Source: Schwartzia sp. (in: firmicutes) (lineage in GTDB: Bacteria; Bacillota; Negativicutes; Selenomonadales; Selenomonadaceae). From it: a stretch of DNA of 45,710 bases. The stretch lies in the NCBI GenBank assembly GCA_017444395.1, contig JAFSWT010000050.1:1-45710 (forward strand), given 5' to 3'. How positions within the stretch are numbered: position 1 is the first letter of the stretch; each line of letters starts with the position of its first letter. The position numbers and the translations under genes were made by a program. The notes under the pieces are model-generated. The model saw only the letters and a list, made by a program, of their open reading frames with translations. It was not told the origin of the DNA and did no database searches. This document shows, piece by piece, positions 32,180-39,930 of the stretch.

Positions 32180-33715
32180 TCACCCTTCGCTCACATAGCT
32201 GCGCTCGCTCTTCGGTATATTCTCCCAGCGCACGGCGTTTACTTCGACGCCCCTGGCAAGACCCCAGGCTGCCGCAATGCCTGCCGCTTCCCCCATGCTC
32301 ATACAGGTGGGCTGAATGCGGAAGGATGCCTGCGCGGCGAAGCTGCCGCTGGCACAGCGTCCCGCTACCAGCAGGTTGGAAATCTCGTTCGTCACCAACG
32401 CGCGGTAGGGAATCTCGTAATACTGGCCCTTTTTCAGCTTGGCCGAGAACTCCGTTTTCACATCATGGATGTCGATGGGGTACGCCGTGCGGCAGACAGC
32501 ATCGGGAAAATGATGCGCTTTCAGATAATCCTCGGCTTCCATATAGTATTTCCCGCGAATCCGCCACGACTCCCGCACGCCCACCATGCTCGCCTCGCGG
32601 ATGATATAGGCTTTCTCGAATCCGGGAATATTCCTGATGAAGAATCCGGCCAGACGGCGCATCATTTTCCGGCCAAAGGTCACAGCCTCGCTGAAGGAGA
32701 CGGCATCCGTGGCGCTAAAGTTCAGCGCCGGCATTTCCGGGCAGTTCATGGACATCACGGTGGGTTTGCCGGTAATCGTGAATGCCTGGATGTACACGAT
32801 ATCATCCTCTGTCAGCTCACCCCGGGTGACGCCGTCCCGGAAGAATGGCTCATTCTCTTTCCACTTCCAGAACTGAAGGAATGGCCGCCCCTTCTTCCTC
32901 AGCGTGTCTTCCGCCAGTTTATCGAAAGGCCCCCGCTCTTTCACCCCCTTGATGATGAACTGATGATAGAGCTTTCCCATATCTATGCCGCCCATTTCAA
33001 ATCGCAGGCTCATGGGCTGGTTGCGTCCCGTCTTTTCTGAGCCTTTTTCCGCCGGGATGCCCGCGAAGCGGGAAAGCAACGCGTCTCCCGTGCCGTCGAT
33101 GAAAATCCTGGCCTGTATCTTTGCCAGTCCCTCTATCGTCTGGACAACACAGGCGGCAATCCTTTCCCCATCGATCACCGCGCCTATCAGGGAAGTATTG
33201 TAAAGGATCCTGACGCCCGCTTCCTCGCACATTTCATCATAGACGAAAGAAAGATATTCCGGCACATATTGCCCTCTGCCACCGCCATAATAGGTATCGG
33301 TATCTACGCCAAGGAGCGGCGGCACCCCCTGTCTTTCCATGCGCTTGTTCAAATCCGTGATGTAGGGCGTGTCACTGTCATAGCAATACGTAGCCATGCA
33401 GGGAAAAACACACCCTTGCGTCGCCAGCCCTCCGAGGGATATGCCCCGCTCTACAAGAATGACTTTCGCGCCCTTCCGGGCAGCGGTCACAGCCGCCGCC
33501 GTTCCCGCCGCGCCGCCGCCCACGACGCAGACGTCCGTATCATACAGCACAGGCAGATCCGCTTCGCCAAAATCCACCGAGGGCACAGGAGGCGCTGCCC
33601 CCGCTTCCGCTTTTGTCTGCTCCGATGCGCCGCCCAGCGCGGCACCCACCGCCGTCAACCCCGCCAGTTTCATGAAATCGCGGCGGGACATGGGAATCGA
33701 AAATGCATGATGCAT
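32180..33715 (-). CDS. FAD-dependent oxidoreductase with Tat signal
   Basis: A 511-residue flavoprotein of the FAD_oxidored type, predicted to be folded in the cytoplasm and exported by the twin-arginine pathway. Residues 10-16 are SRRDFMK, the Tat motif, followed by a hydrophobic stretch and alanine-rich cleavage region. The dinucleotide-binding motif VVGGGAAGTAAA (about 65-76) and the later FIDGTGDALLSRFAG bind FAD. Near the C-terminus LLVAGRCASGSFAAQASFRI and MGEAAGIAAAWGLA complete the flavin site. GGGAGGG lies 7 bases before the ATG at 33715. The substrate is unknown. It is followed on the same strand by nothing and preceded by another Tat-type gene, separated by a 138-base structured repeat. 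Confidence 0.87.
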   Translation of the reverse strand: MHHAFSIPMSRRDFMKLAGLTAVGAALGGASEQTKAEAGAAPPVPSVDFGEADLPVLYDTDVCVVGGGAAGTAAAVTAARKGAKVILVERGISLGGLATQGCVFPCMATYCYDSDTPYITDLNKRMERQGVPPLLGVDTDTYYGGGRGQYVPEYLSFVYDEMCEEAGVRILYNTSLIGAVIDGERIAACVVQTIEGLAKIQARIFIDGTGDALLSRFAGIPAEKGSEKTGRNQPMSLRFEMGGIDMGKLYHQFIIKGVKERGPFDKLAEDTLRKKGRPFLQFWKWKENEPFFRDGVTRGELTEDDIVYIQAFTITGKPTVMSMNCPEMPALNFSATDAVSFSEAVTFGRKMMRRLAGFFIRNIPGFEKAYIIREASMVGVRESWRIRGKYYMEAEDYLKAHHFPDAVCRTAYPIDIHDVKTEFSAKLKKGQYYEIPYRALVTNEISNLLVAGRCASGSFAAQASFRIQPTCMSMGEAAGIAAAWGLARGVEVNAVRWENIPKSERSYVSEG

Positions 33716-33752
33716 TGCAATCCCTCCCTTCCGTTGTGAATCAATTTTACTC

Positions 33753-33890
33753 ATACTAATCTTCGATAAGAATTTTACATAAATTCTTATCGAAGATACG
33801 CCTGCTACGCAGGCTACAGCCGCGTCTACGGCGCGGCTGACGTCTCATGCACGCGCTGTAAGAAATAAAAATTCTAACAGCGTGTAGTAT
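33753..33890. repeat. structured intergenic element, copy 2, with inverted ends
   Basis: Bounded by ATACTA (33753) and TAGTAT (33885-33890). Hairpins: 33759-33775/33781-33797 (17 bp), 33801-33805/33809-33813, 33817-33824/33832-33839 and 33854-33859/33877-33882. The first and last hairpins are inverted versions of the same terminal module (TAAG and AAATTCT blocks), also found at 20596 and 22657. The right end merges with the stop codon of the nucleosidase gene. Confidence 0.8.
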
Positions 33891-34729
33891 CATTCGCCGT
33901 TGCCCCCAGGACCATGAAATTCCTGCCAATGCTCCAGCATAAACCGGACCAGCCGGGCGGAATTTTTGGCCGCTTTTCGCTCGAACTCCTTGAAGTCCAT
34001 GTGGCCGCTGTTATCGGCCTTGTCGGAAATCGCCCGCAAGATCACGAAGGGGACGCCGTTCAGGCAGCATACCTGGGCGACGGAAGCGCCCTCCATCTCG
34101 GCGCAGTCCCCGGAAAACTCCGCGACGATCCGGTCCTTTTCCTCCTGGGTGCTGATGAACTGATCGCCGGAACAAATCCTTCCTTCCACGGCGGCAATTC
34201 CCGGCAACGCCTCGCGTATCGCCCGCATGGCCCTTTGCCTGAGCTCGCGGTCCGCTTCAAAGAAGACCTTTCCCGTGTAGGGGATTTCCCCTTTCCGGAA
34301 GCCGATGGCCGACACGTCGAAATCATGCTGCGCGGCGTCCACCGAAACCACGATATCGCTGATATTCAGCGCGGCGTTCAGCGAGCCGGCCGCCCCGGTA
34401 TTGATGACATGCGTTACGGCAAAACTGTCGATAAGAAGCTGGGCGCAAATGCCCGCATTCACCTTGCCCATGCCGCTTTGGACGACGACGGCTTCCCGGC
34501 CGCCCAGCGTCCCCTCGCAGAACTCCATTCCGGCCTTTTCCACCCGTTTCCTTATCCGCATGGCGGCCAGCAAATCCTCTACTTCCGATTGCATGGCGCC
34601 AATGACGCCAATCCTCACTTTTGCCGGCGTTTCCTGCGCCGCCGCAAACCCCAGTCCCGGAAAAAGTGAGCCGATATAAGCGCCGGCCGTTCCCCAGGCC
34701 GCGCGCCGCAAAAATGTCCGGCGATTCAT
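33890..34729 (-). CDS. 5'-methylthioadenosine/S-adenosylhomocysteine nucleosidase with Tat-type signal
   Basis: A 279-residue nucleosidase of the MTAN/Pfs family, which cleaves adenine from methylthioadenosine, S-adenosylhomocysteine and 5'-deoxyadenosine. The catalytic residues match those of the E. coli enzyme: the glutamate in IGAMQSEV (residue 49), the glutamate in AEMEGASVAQ (213) and the aspartate in RAISDKAD (236). Unlike the usual ~230-residue cytoplasmic enzyme, it begins with a twin-arginine-type signal (MNRRTFLRRAAWGTAGAYIG, then SLFPGLGFAAAQ), so it should be exported. The start at 34729 follows AAAGGAAGTGTATCGG; a longer frame upstream lacks a ribosome site. The neighbour downstream is also a Tat substrate. 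An exported enzyme could salvage adenine or influence signalling outside the cytoplasm. Confidence 0.9.
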   Translation of the reverse strand: MNRRTFLRRAAWGTAGAYIGSLFPGLGFAAAQETPAKVRIGVIGAMQSEVEDLLAAMRIRKRVEKAGMEFCEGTLGGREAVVVQSGMGKVNAGICAQLLIDSFAVTHVINTGAAGSLNAALNISDIVVSVDAAQHDFDVSAIGFRKGEIPYTGKVFFEADRELRQRAMRAIREALPGIAAVEGRICSGDQFISTQEEKDRIVAEFSGDCAEMEGASVAQVCCLNGVPFVILRAISDKADNSGHMDFKEFERKAAKNSARLVRFMLEHWQEFHGPGGNGE

Positions 34730-34861
34730 CCGATACACTTCCTTTCCCAATATTTTCCGACGAGGTATAAAAGTTTCCCTGAACATACGAAGCGCTTTCA
34801 TTATCCATTGATTCTCTTCTGCTAATTGTACCATTCCCGTGCTTCCCATGCAAAGAATGGT

Positions 34862-34955
34862 TCAATTATTTCGTCCCTCTTCCGCCTTGTCCTTCGCGCT
34901 GACGTTCAGCGTACTCGTGACTTTGGACGCCACGTTGCCGCTGGTGTCGATTATG
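34862..34955 (-). pseudogene. possible 3' fragment of a lost surface-protein gene
   Basis: A minus-strand frame of about 30 codons reads IDTSGNVASKVTSTLNVSAK and then DKAEEGRNN before a stop at 34862-34864. DTSGNVASKVT resembles the last strand of Ig-like repeats of bacterial surface proteins. An in-frame stop lies just upstream and there is no start signal. It lies between the tRNA-Gln terminator and the nucleosidase gene. Weak evidence; it could be chance. Confidence 0.3.
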
Positions 34956-34986
34956 ATTCATGAGCGCCCAAGTTTCCTCCGGGCAC

Positions 34987-35013
34987 AAGAAAAGCGCCAC
35001 GATACGCGGCGCT
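34987..35013 (-). terminator. terminator of tRNA-Gln
   Basis: AGCGCC (34993-34998) pairs with GGCGCT (35008-35013); on the minus strand the hairpin is followed by TTTTCTTG. It begins about 10 bases after the tRNA 3' end. Confidence 0.65.
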
Positions 35014-35022
35014 CGGTTTTTG

Positions 35023-35099
35023 TGGCAGGGGTAGCTGGACTCGAACCAACGAATGCCAGATTCAGAGTCTGGTGCCTTACCAACTTGGCGATACCCCTA
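35023..35099 (-). tRNA. tRNA-Gln (anticodon CTG)
   Basis: Seventy-seven bases including an encoded CCA. Acceptor TAGGGGT pairs with ACCCCTG (first pair T-G, usual for tRNA-Gln). The D arm has GCCAAGTTGGTAAGGC; the anticodon stem CCAGA/TCTGG closes a 7-base loop CTCTGAA with anticodon CTG; the T arm has GGTTCGAGTCC. It reads CAG codons. A consensus promoter precedes it and a hairpin terminator follows. Confidence 0.93.
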
Positions 35100-35119
35100 C
35101 ACGGAATATTAACATATTT

Positions 35120-35148
35120 ATTATACGCACCCGCCGGGAACCTGTCAA
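35120..35148 (-). promoter_or_regulatory. consensus sigma-70 promoter of tRNA-Gln
   Basis: On the minus strand TTGACA (35143-35148), 17-base spacer, TATAAT (35120-35125), 20 bases before the mature tRNA. Confidence 0.9.
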
Positions 35149-35288
35149 GAAAAATTTTTCCGGCAGGGGCGTTTTTTATCGCAAACAAGTGTCCTTCTCC
35201 GAGAGACAAACAGATGAGAAGGGATAACAACGGCCGGAGATTTCTGTGGGAGGGTGATGTCCGGGCTCCGGATTTTGGCTCCGGATAT

Positions 35289-35316
35289 AAAAAAACGCCG
35301 CCGGAGGATTGCGGTT
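35289..35316 (-). terminator. weak terminator after the SprT-like gene
   Basis: Minus-strand CCGC and GCGG segments form a short hairpin followed by T7 (A7 at 35289-35295 on the plus strand). The stem is short, so efficiency is uncertain. The preceding gap 35149-35288 holds nothing else I recognise. Confidence 0.4.
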
Positions 35317-35319
35317 CCT

Positions 35320-35913
35320 TCAGCGGAGCTTTTCGATGGCGAAGCGGCTCTTGCCGCAGCGGGCGCAGCGGTAGCGGCGGGGATGGCGGACGAGGGCGCC
35401 GGCCCGCAGGTAGTAGAAGGTGTGGCCGCAACCGCCGCAGGTGACTTTGTAGCGGTAGAAAGCGCCTGCCTCGCCGATGGCGCTTTCCGACGAATGGACG
35501 GCGATGCGAAGACCGTAAGCGCGGTTCAGGGCAGCCAGGGCTTCATGGAACAGGGGGCCATGGCCTTCCCGGGCGGGCAGGCAGGCGTGAATCATTTCGT
35601 GGCAGACGACATCCACAAGGTTTCGCTCGTTGCCGGGGAAAAAGAGGTTGCGGCTGATGGCAAGACGACAGGTCCCGTCATCCCGGCGCCGCAAAGTGCA
35701 GGTGCCGTACTGGCGGACGCCCCGGGTGAGGCGGCAGGCCTCGACACGGCGCAGGGCGATGGGCCGGCAGAGGGTCTGGCTGAGCAGCGATTCCATCGGG
35801 GCAGTGAAGGCCCGCAGGATCAGGGCGATGACCGCCTGCCGGTCCGCGTCGTCCTGCGCCCGGTCCAGTGCCGGCGAAAGCTCGGCCCAGAAGGCCGTCA
35901 TGTCAAGGGCCAT
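35320..35913 (-). CDS. SprT-like zinc metalloprotease-type protein
   Basis: A 197-residue member of the SprT/Spartan-like family. The zinc site HEMIH (residues 105-109) is followed by further histidines at 118 and 123 (GHGPLFHEA), and a C-terminal zinc ribbon has CGGC (159-162) and CARC (183-186). In eukaryotes related proteins degrade DNA-protein crosslinks; the bacterial role is little studied. The gene overlaps the DUF4446 gene by one base, so it is probably the last gene of the parA-parB-DUF4446 operon. This places a DNA-associated protease-type protein with chromosome partition genes, although the functional link is only suggested by position. Confidence 0.85.
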   Translation of the reverse strand: MALDMTAFWAELSPALDRAQDDADRQAVIALILRAFTAPMESLLSQTLCRPIALRRVEACRLTRGVRQYGTCTLRRRDDGTCRLAISRNLFFPGNERNLVDVVCHEMIHACLPAREGHGPLFHEALAALNRAYGLRIAVHSSESAIGEAGAFYRYKVTCGGCGHTFYYLRAGALVRHPRRYRCARCGKSRFAIEKLR

Positions 35914-36419
35914 CAGACACGCTGGGACGCTGACTTCAGCGCCTGCTGCTCCTCCAGCGTCAGGGTATAGGTGGATTTCCCGTCCTCGATGGGCTTGACG
36001 TAACTGCGGGAGTCCTCGCGGCCGAAAATGCTGGAAAAGACGACGCCGTCGTTGTTAGAATCGAGGAGCGCCACAGCGTAGCTAAGATCGCTGCCGGTGT
36101 CCTTGAAGGCGTTGAAGCGCACGACGCCGATCCGGGTAACGGCACGTTGCAATAGCAGGTCGATGCGCACGATGTCCTGCTTGAGCCGGGCATTTTCCTC
36201 GGCCACGGCCCGGGTCTCGGCGATGTGTTCCAGCATCATTTTCTCAAAGTCCTTGCCCGTCTGGTCGCCGGTCATCATCTGCCGGTAGCGGCTCTTGAGG
36301 CCGGAGAGGCTGACCAGCAGATAGAGGACGAGCAGCGTGAGCAGCGCCAGAAGTCCCGCGGCTCCGTAAACGTAGGGTGCCGGGTCGGCGGCGATTTGCC
36401 CGATCAAACCGGTTTGCAT
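35913..36419 (-). CDS. DUF4446 family membrane protein
   Basis: A 168-residue protein with one N-terminal membrane segment (YGAAGLLALLTLLVLYLLVSL, residues about 18-38), a helical, probably coiled-coil region (about 60-95: KMMLEHIAETRAVAEENARL) and a conserved C-terminal domain (VVRFNAFKDTGSDLSYAVAL, GVVFSSIFGREDSRSYVKPI). This is DUF4446, a family commonly next to parB in Firmicutes but of unknown function. Membrane attachment and coiled coil would suit a role in anchoring or sensing partition complexes; that is speculation from context. It lies 46 bases after parB. Confidence 0.88.
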   Translation of the reverse strand: MQTGLIGQIAADPAPYVYGAAGLLALLTLLVLYLLVSLSGLKSRYRQMMTGDQTGKDFEKMMLEHIAETRAVAEENARLKQDIVRIDLLLQRAVTRIGVVRFNAFKDTGSDLSYAVALLDSNNDGVVFSSIFGREDSRSYVKPIEDGKSTYTLTLEEQQALKSASQRV

Positions 36420-36465
36420 GATAATCCCTTCCTTGTCAAGAAATTGTGATTTGAAAAAACGCCCG

Positions 36466-37413
36466 TCAGGTCGTGAACTGCCATTTGGTCTCTTTCACGG
36501 TCGTTTTCTTTTTGGGCGCGCCGCCGGTATCGATGTCGCCCAGGGCCTCGATGATGCGGTTCAGGTCCTCCTGGTTGTAGAAGTCGATGATGATGCGGCT
36601 GCGTTCGAGGCCGTAGTTGATCTTGACTTTGGTGCCGAAGAAGATCCGGAGCTTTTCCTCGACGTCTTCCATGATGTATTCCTTTTCCCGCACGGTTTCC
36701 TCCGGCGGATCCAGACGCCGGGGCGGCTCCAGGAGATCCGGCTTTTTCTTGAGCCGCTTCACCAGGTCCTCGGTATCCCGGGCCGAAAGGTTGTGGTCCA
36801 CGACGTAGTCCGCCGCTTTCTGCATGAGCTCGGGTCGCGTCAGGCTCAACAGCGGTTTCGCCTGGCCCACCAGCAGGGCACCCTCGACCACGCCCTCCTG
36901 CACTTTGCCCGGGAGCTCCAAAAGCCGCAGGGTGTTGGCGATGCGGGAGCGGCTGCGGCCGATCTTGATGGACAGATCTTCCTGGGTGAGACCGAAATTC
37001 TTCATCAGAGCGCGGTAAGCCCGCGCCTCCTCAATGGGGTTCAGGTCTTCGCGCTGCAGATTCTCGATCAGGGCGATTTCCGCCACTTCCTCGGGGGCCA
37101 GCTCCCGGATGATGACGGGAATCTTCGTGAGATTCGCCATTTTCGCCGCCCGGTAGCGGCGCTCACCGGCCACGATCTCATAGCCGCCCTCCACCGGGCG
37201 CACCAGGATCGGCTGCAGAATGCCGTGCTGCCGTACGGATTCCGCCAGTTCTTCCATTGCCGGCTCGCTGAACGTCCGGCGCGGCTGGTTAGGATTTGCC
37301 CGAACCTCTGTAATGGCAAGCTCCCGGACGCTCTCACTGCTGTCTTCCCTGGAGTTATCAGCTATCAGCGCCGACAGGCCCTTTCCCAGCCCGCGGCTCT
37401 TCGGTTTAGTCAC
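36466..37413 (-). CDS. parB: chromosome-partitioning protein ParB/Spo0J
   Basis: A 315-residue CTP-dependent DNA clamp that loads at parS sites and directs origin segregation and SMC loading. The N-terminus RGLGKGLSALI is typical; the CTP-binding/CTPase region has NPNQPRRTF, YEIVAGERRYRAAK and ENLQREDLNPIEEA; the parS-reading helix-turn-helix follows (LTQEDLSIKIGRSRSRIANT). A linker with acidic residues leads to the C-terminal dimerisation domain. The start is a GTG at 37413 that overlaps the parA stop by 8 bases and has GGGGAGGT 7 bases upstream; frames further upstream lie inside parA. Fourteen candidate binding sites lie just upstream of the operon. Confidence 0.95.
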   Translation of the reverse strand: MTKPKSRGLGKGLSALIADNSREDSSESVRELAITEVRANPNQPRRTFSEPAMEELAESVRQHGILQPILVRPVEGGYEIVAGERRYRAAKMANLTKIPVIIRELAPEEVAEIALIENLQREDLNPIEEARAYRALMKNFGLTQEDLSIKIGRSRSRIANTLRLLELPGKVQEGVVEGALLVGQAKPLLSLTRPELMQKAADYVVDHNLSARDTEDLVKRLKKKPDLLEPPRRLDPPEETVREKEYIMEDVEEKLRIFFGTKVKINYGLERSRIIIDFYNQEDLNRIIEALGDIDTGGAPKKKTTVKETKWQFTT

Positions 37414-38173
37414 GCTCTGCCACCTCCCCGGCAAGTTCCATATAGACCTGGGCCCCCTTGGCGCTTGGATCATACGCGATGATGGGCATCCCAAAGGACG
37501 GCGCCTCGGAAAGCCGTACCGTTCTTGGGATTACGGTCCTATATACTTTCTCATGGAAAAAATCCCGAACCTCCGAAGCTACCTGCTCCGACAGCTTCGT
37601 CCGGGCATCATACATGGTGAGCACCACGCCTTCCAGCGTCAGGGCCGGGTTCAGCCCGCCCTGCACCAGCCGGATGGTGTCCATGATCTCCGACACGCCC
37701 TCCAGCGCGTAAAACTCGCACTGAATCGGGATCAATACACCGCTGGCCGCCGTCAGCGTGTTTAGGTTCAAAAGTCCCAGAGACGGTGGGCAGTCAATCA
37801 GGATGAAGTCATACTCGTCCCGGATGGGTGCCAGCGCCTGCTGAAGCCGCATTTCCCGGGCCTCAGCCCCGGCCAGCTCCACCTCGGCCCCGGCCAGATC
37901 GATATTCGCCGGCAGGATGTCGGGCCCGTAGGCCGTCGTCTGCCGGACCTCCGCCGCCGGGACACCGTTCAGGATCACATCGTACACCGAGGCCGTCAGC
38001 CCACGCTTATCGAGGCCGTAGCCGCTGGTGGCGTTGCCCTGGGGATCGAAGTCCACCAGCAGGGTGCGCTTCCCCAGCTTCGCCAGCCCCATCGCCAGAT
38101 TCACCGACGTCGTCGTCTTGCCGACACCGCCCTTCTGGTTGGCCACCGCCAATATCTTTGTCAAGTCCTTCAC
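37406..38173 (-). CDS. parA: chromosome-partitioning ATPase ParA/Soj
   Basis: A ParA/Soj-type Walker ATPase of about 255 residues that forms DNA-bound dimers and is stimulated by ParB. ANQKGGVGKTTTSVNLA is the deviant Walker A motif with the signature lysine; LLVDFDPQGNATSGYG is the A' motif; YDFILIDCPPSLGLL is Walker B. The start is uncertain: a GTG at 38173 puts the conserved KILAVANQKGG block at the expected distance, whereas the frame stays open to 38236 through an unconserved arginine/cysteine-rich stretch. A TTG three codons later is an alternative. It is the first gene of the parA-parB-DUF4446-sprT-like run. A parS-like site lies 109 bases upstream. Confidence 0.93.
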   Translation of the reverse strand: MKDLTKILAVANQKGGVGKTTTSVNLAMGLAKLGKRTLLVDFDPQGNATSGYGLDKRGLTASVYDVILNGVPAAEVRQTTAYGPDILPANIDLAGAEVELAGAEAREMRLQQALAPIRDEYDFILIDCPPSLGLLNLNTLTAASGVLIPIQCEFYALEGVSEIMDTIRLVQGGLNPALTLEGVVLTMYDARTKLSEQVASEVRDFFHEKVYRTVIPRTVRLSEAPSFGMPIIAYDPSAKGAQVYMELAGEVAERD

Positions 38174-38281
38174 CGCCTTACACCGGCATCGCGATCTGCC
38201 ACCGCGCCGCCGCGCATCTTTTCCTATTATACTCAAAAATCGAAAAGAGATAAAGAGGCAATCGACCGTTTTGGCAAAAAA

Positions 38282-38696
38282 TGTTTCACGGGGAACAATT
38301 TACGTCGACAAATCGACCGTCAAGGTATAATCCGCAGAAAATTTCCCACGGGAAATAAACTGCGAACATCATCCCAATAATGTTTCACGGGGAACAATCC
38401 GGGGGGATTACCCCAATATTGTTTCACGTGGAACAATTTCAACCTTCGTTGTCAGAAGTCTCCCCCTTCGCAAAGCCGGCAATTAAAAAAGTTTCACGGG
38501 AATCATTCCGGGGGGCTACCCCCAAAAATGTTTCACGTGAAACATTTTGTTGATATCTATGTTCGGCTTTGTGGTGACATGCTCCGTCGCAGGAGCGATC
38601 GACATCGCGGATGTCTCCTCGCGAATCCGTCCCAATAAAAAATGTTCCACGGGGAACAATCCGGGGAGCCATCCCAAAATTGTTTCACGTGAAACA
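38282..38696. other. parS cluster 1 (six clear and two degenerate sites)
   Basis: 16-bp ParB sites related to TGTTTCACGTGAAACA. Perfect palindromes at 38529 and 38681. Variants at 38282 and 38381 (TGTTTCACGGGGAACA), 38420 (TGTTTCACGTGGAACA) and 38643 (TGTTCCACGGGGAACA). Degenerate ones at 38341 and 38490. Several start-to-start distances are 38-39 bases. This cluster fills the gap between parA and the next gene. Confidence 0.92.
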
Positions 38697-38720
38697 TTCT
38701 ATTGTTATCTGTGTTCGATT

Positions 38721-39392
38721 TTACGTCGGCGGCGTCCGCCGGGCCGGGCAATCGGTTTTAGAGCAAGCCGCGCAGCCGTGGGGCGCCGCGCTCGTCTCCG
38801 CCTGCCGCGACAGCCCGATGACGGCAGTGACTGACTTACGCGGCAGAAGCATCAGGCTCTCCGTCAGGCGGATGCCGATCTCCGCCGCCCCGCTAATCCG
38901 GAGCAGATCCGTCTGCCCTGTCAGCGGCCAGTCTCCATAACCGGGGCTGAACCGCCAGCGCATCGTCAGCCCCTCCTTCGCCACCGCTGGCCGCACCGCC
39001 CGTTCCAGCGCGTCCGCTGTCTGTTCCACCGCCGCCGTGGCCGCCGCGTCGAGGATCGTCGAGTAGGCGTAGCGCCCTTCCTGGAAATGGCGGGTGACCG
39101 CTTCTTCGATGGCCTCCCCCACCGTAGCCGCCAGGCAGATGACCGACTCGCAGCCCGCCAGATGTCGTCCGATGGCCGTCCCGGCAAGGACGACTCCCTC
39201 AGCAGCGTCGATGGTCTGCCGCTGGCAGTCATACGCATACCGATGCCAAACGCCCCGTGGTCCGGCCAGCAGCGCCGCTTCCTCGCAGGCCTCCCGGATG
39301 ATGGTTTCGTCGAAATCCGCTTTCGCCAGCCCGGCATACCGCCGCGTCTCCTTCGCGTCCACCGCCGTCAGCGGCGCGTTAAAGATTGGCAT
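38721..39392 (-). CDS. MetH-activation-domain-like protein
   Basis: A 223-residue stand-alone version of the vitamin B12-dependent methionine synthase activation domain. The signature is RFSPGYGDWPLTGQTDLLRI (about 153-172), followed by LTESLMLLPRKSVTAVIGLS and a C-terminal cysteine cluster (CAACSKTDCP). In many anaerobes such proteins replace the missing fourth domain of a short MetH and help reductive reactivation of cob(II)alamin with SAM. No metH is in the window. The start was placed at the ATG at 39392, as the TTG upstream lies only in low-complexity G-rich sequence. The gene is embedded between parS clusters 1 and 2. Confidence 0.85.
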   Translation of the reverse strand: MPIFNAPLTAVDAKETRRYAGLAKADFDETIIREACEEAALLAGPRGVWHRYAYDCQRQTIDAAEGVVLAGTAIGRHLAGCESVICLAATVGEAIEEAVTRHFQEGRYAYSTILDAAATAAVEQTADALERAVRPAVAKEGLTMRWRFSPGYGDWPLTGQTDLLRISGAAEIGIRLTESLMLLPRKSVTAVIGLSRQAETSAAPHGCAACSKTDCPARRTPPT

Positions 39393-39416
39393 CTCCCCAC
39401 CCCCATTCGTCAAAAA

Positions 39417-39583
39417 TGTTTCACGTGGAACAATTTGCTCTTTCTCAAAAATGTTTCACGTGAAACAATTCACACCTATCCCAAAAATGTTTCACGTGGA
39501 ACAATTCGCACCCACCTCAAAAATGTTTCACGTGAAACATTTTACGCCTCCCCAAAATGTTTCACGTGGAACATTTCGAGCCC
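39417..39583. other. parS cluster 2 (five sites)
   Basis: Sites start at 39417, 39452, 39488, 39534 and 39568. 39452 and 39534 are perfect TGTTTCACGTGAAACA; the other three are TGTTTCACGTGGAACA, so perfect and one-mismatch sites alternate. Start-to-start distances are 35, 36, 46 and 34 bases. It occupies the gap between the DUF3781 and MetH-activation genes. Confidence 0.95.
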
Positions 39584-39599
39584 CCCATGGGAGGGAACA

Positions 39600-39851
39600 T
39601 CACCCGTTGCGATGGGCGGTAATGATCGTGAAACTCGACGCGTTGACCGTAATCGTAACCGGTCCCGCCGCGCAATACCAATTCTTGCCGCGCCGGGAAA
39701 TCGCGCAATCCGCCCCCAGTATCAGCCGTCGGCAAAATCCGACGACATCCCGGTCGTCGATCCCCAGATTGCGCCGGACGCGCTCCGCCCCCAGCGCCGT
39801 CGTATGGAGCCGGTCGATATGGCTCCGCAGCCCGTTTCCGTCCATCGTCAC
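39600..39851 (-). CDS. DUF3781 family protein
   Basis: An 83-residue protein of the DUF3781 family, recognised from LHTTALGAERVRRNLGI, DVVGFCRRLILGADC, ISRRGKNWYCAAGPVTITVN and the end SSFTIITAHR. Length is normal. Function is unknown; members are small soluble proteins scattered through Firmicutes. It sits between parS clusters 2 and 3 and is separated from bioY by a terminator, so it is probably independent. The ribosome site is weak (GGGGGCGG), and an in-frame ATG two codons downstream (39845) is an alternative. Confidence 0.85.
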   Translation of the reverse strand: MTMDGNGLRSHIDRLHTTALGAERVRRNLGIDDRDVVGFCRRLILGADCAISRRGKNWYCAAGPVTITVNASSFTIITAHRNG

Positions 39852-39890
39852 CGCCCCCCTGCCACAGTTTCTTCTATTCTACCATAAAGA

Positions 39891-39915
39891 AACCCGGGCC
39901 GAAAGAGCCCGGGTT
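39891..39915 (-). terminator. intrinsic terminator of bioY
   Basis: AACCCGGGC (39891-39899) pairs with GCCCGGGTT (39907-39915), loop of 7; on the minus strand followed by TCTTTATGG. Confidence 0.75.
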
Positions 39916-39930
39916 ATTTCTTCCCCAAAT

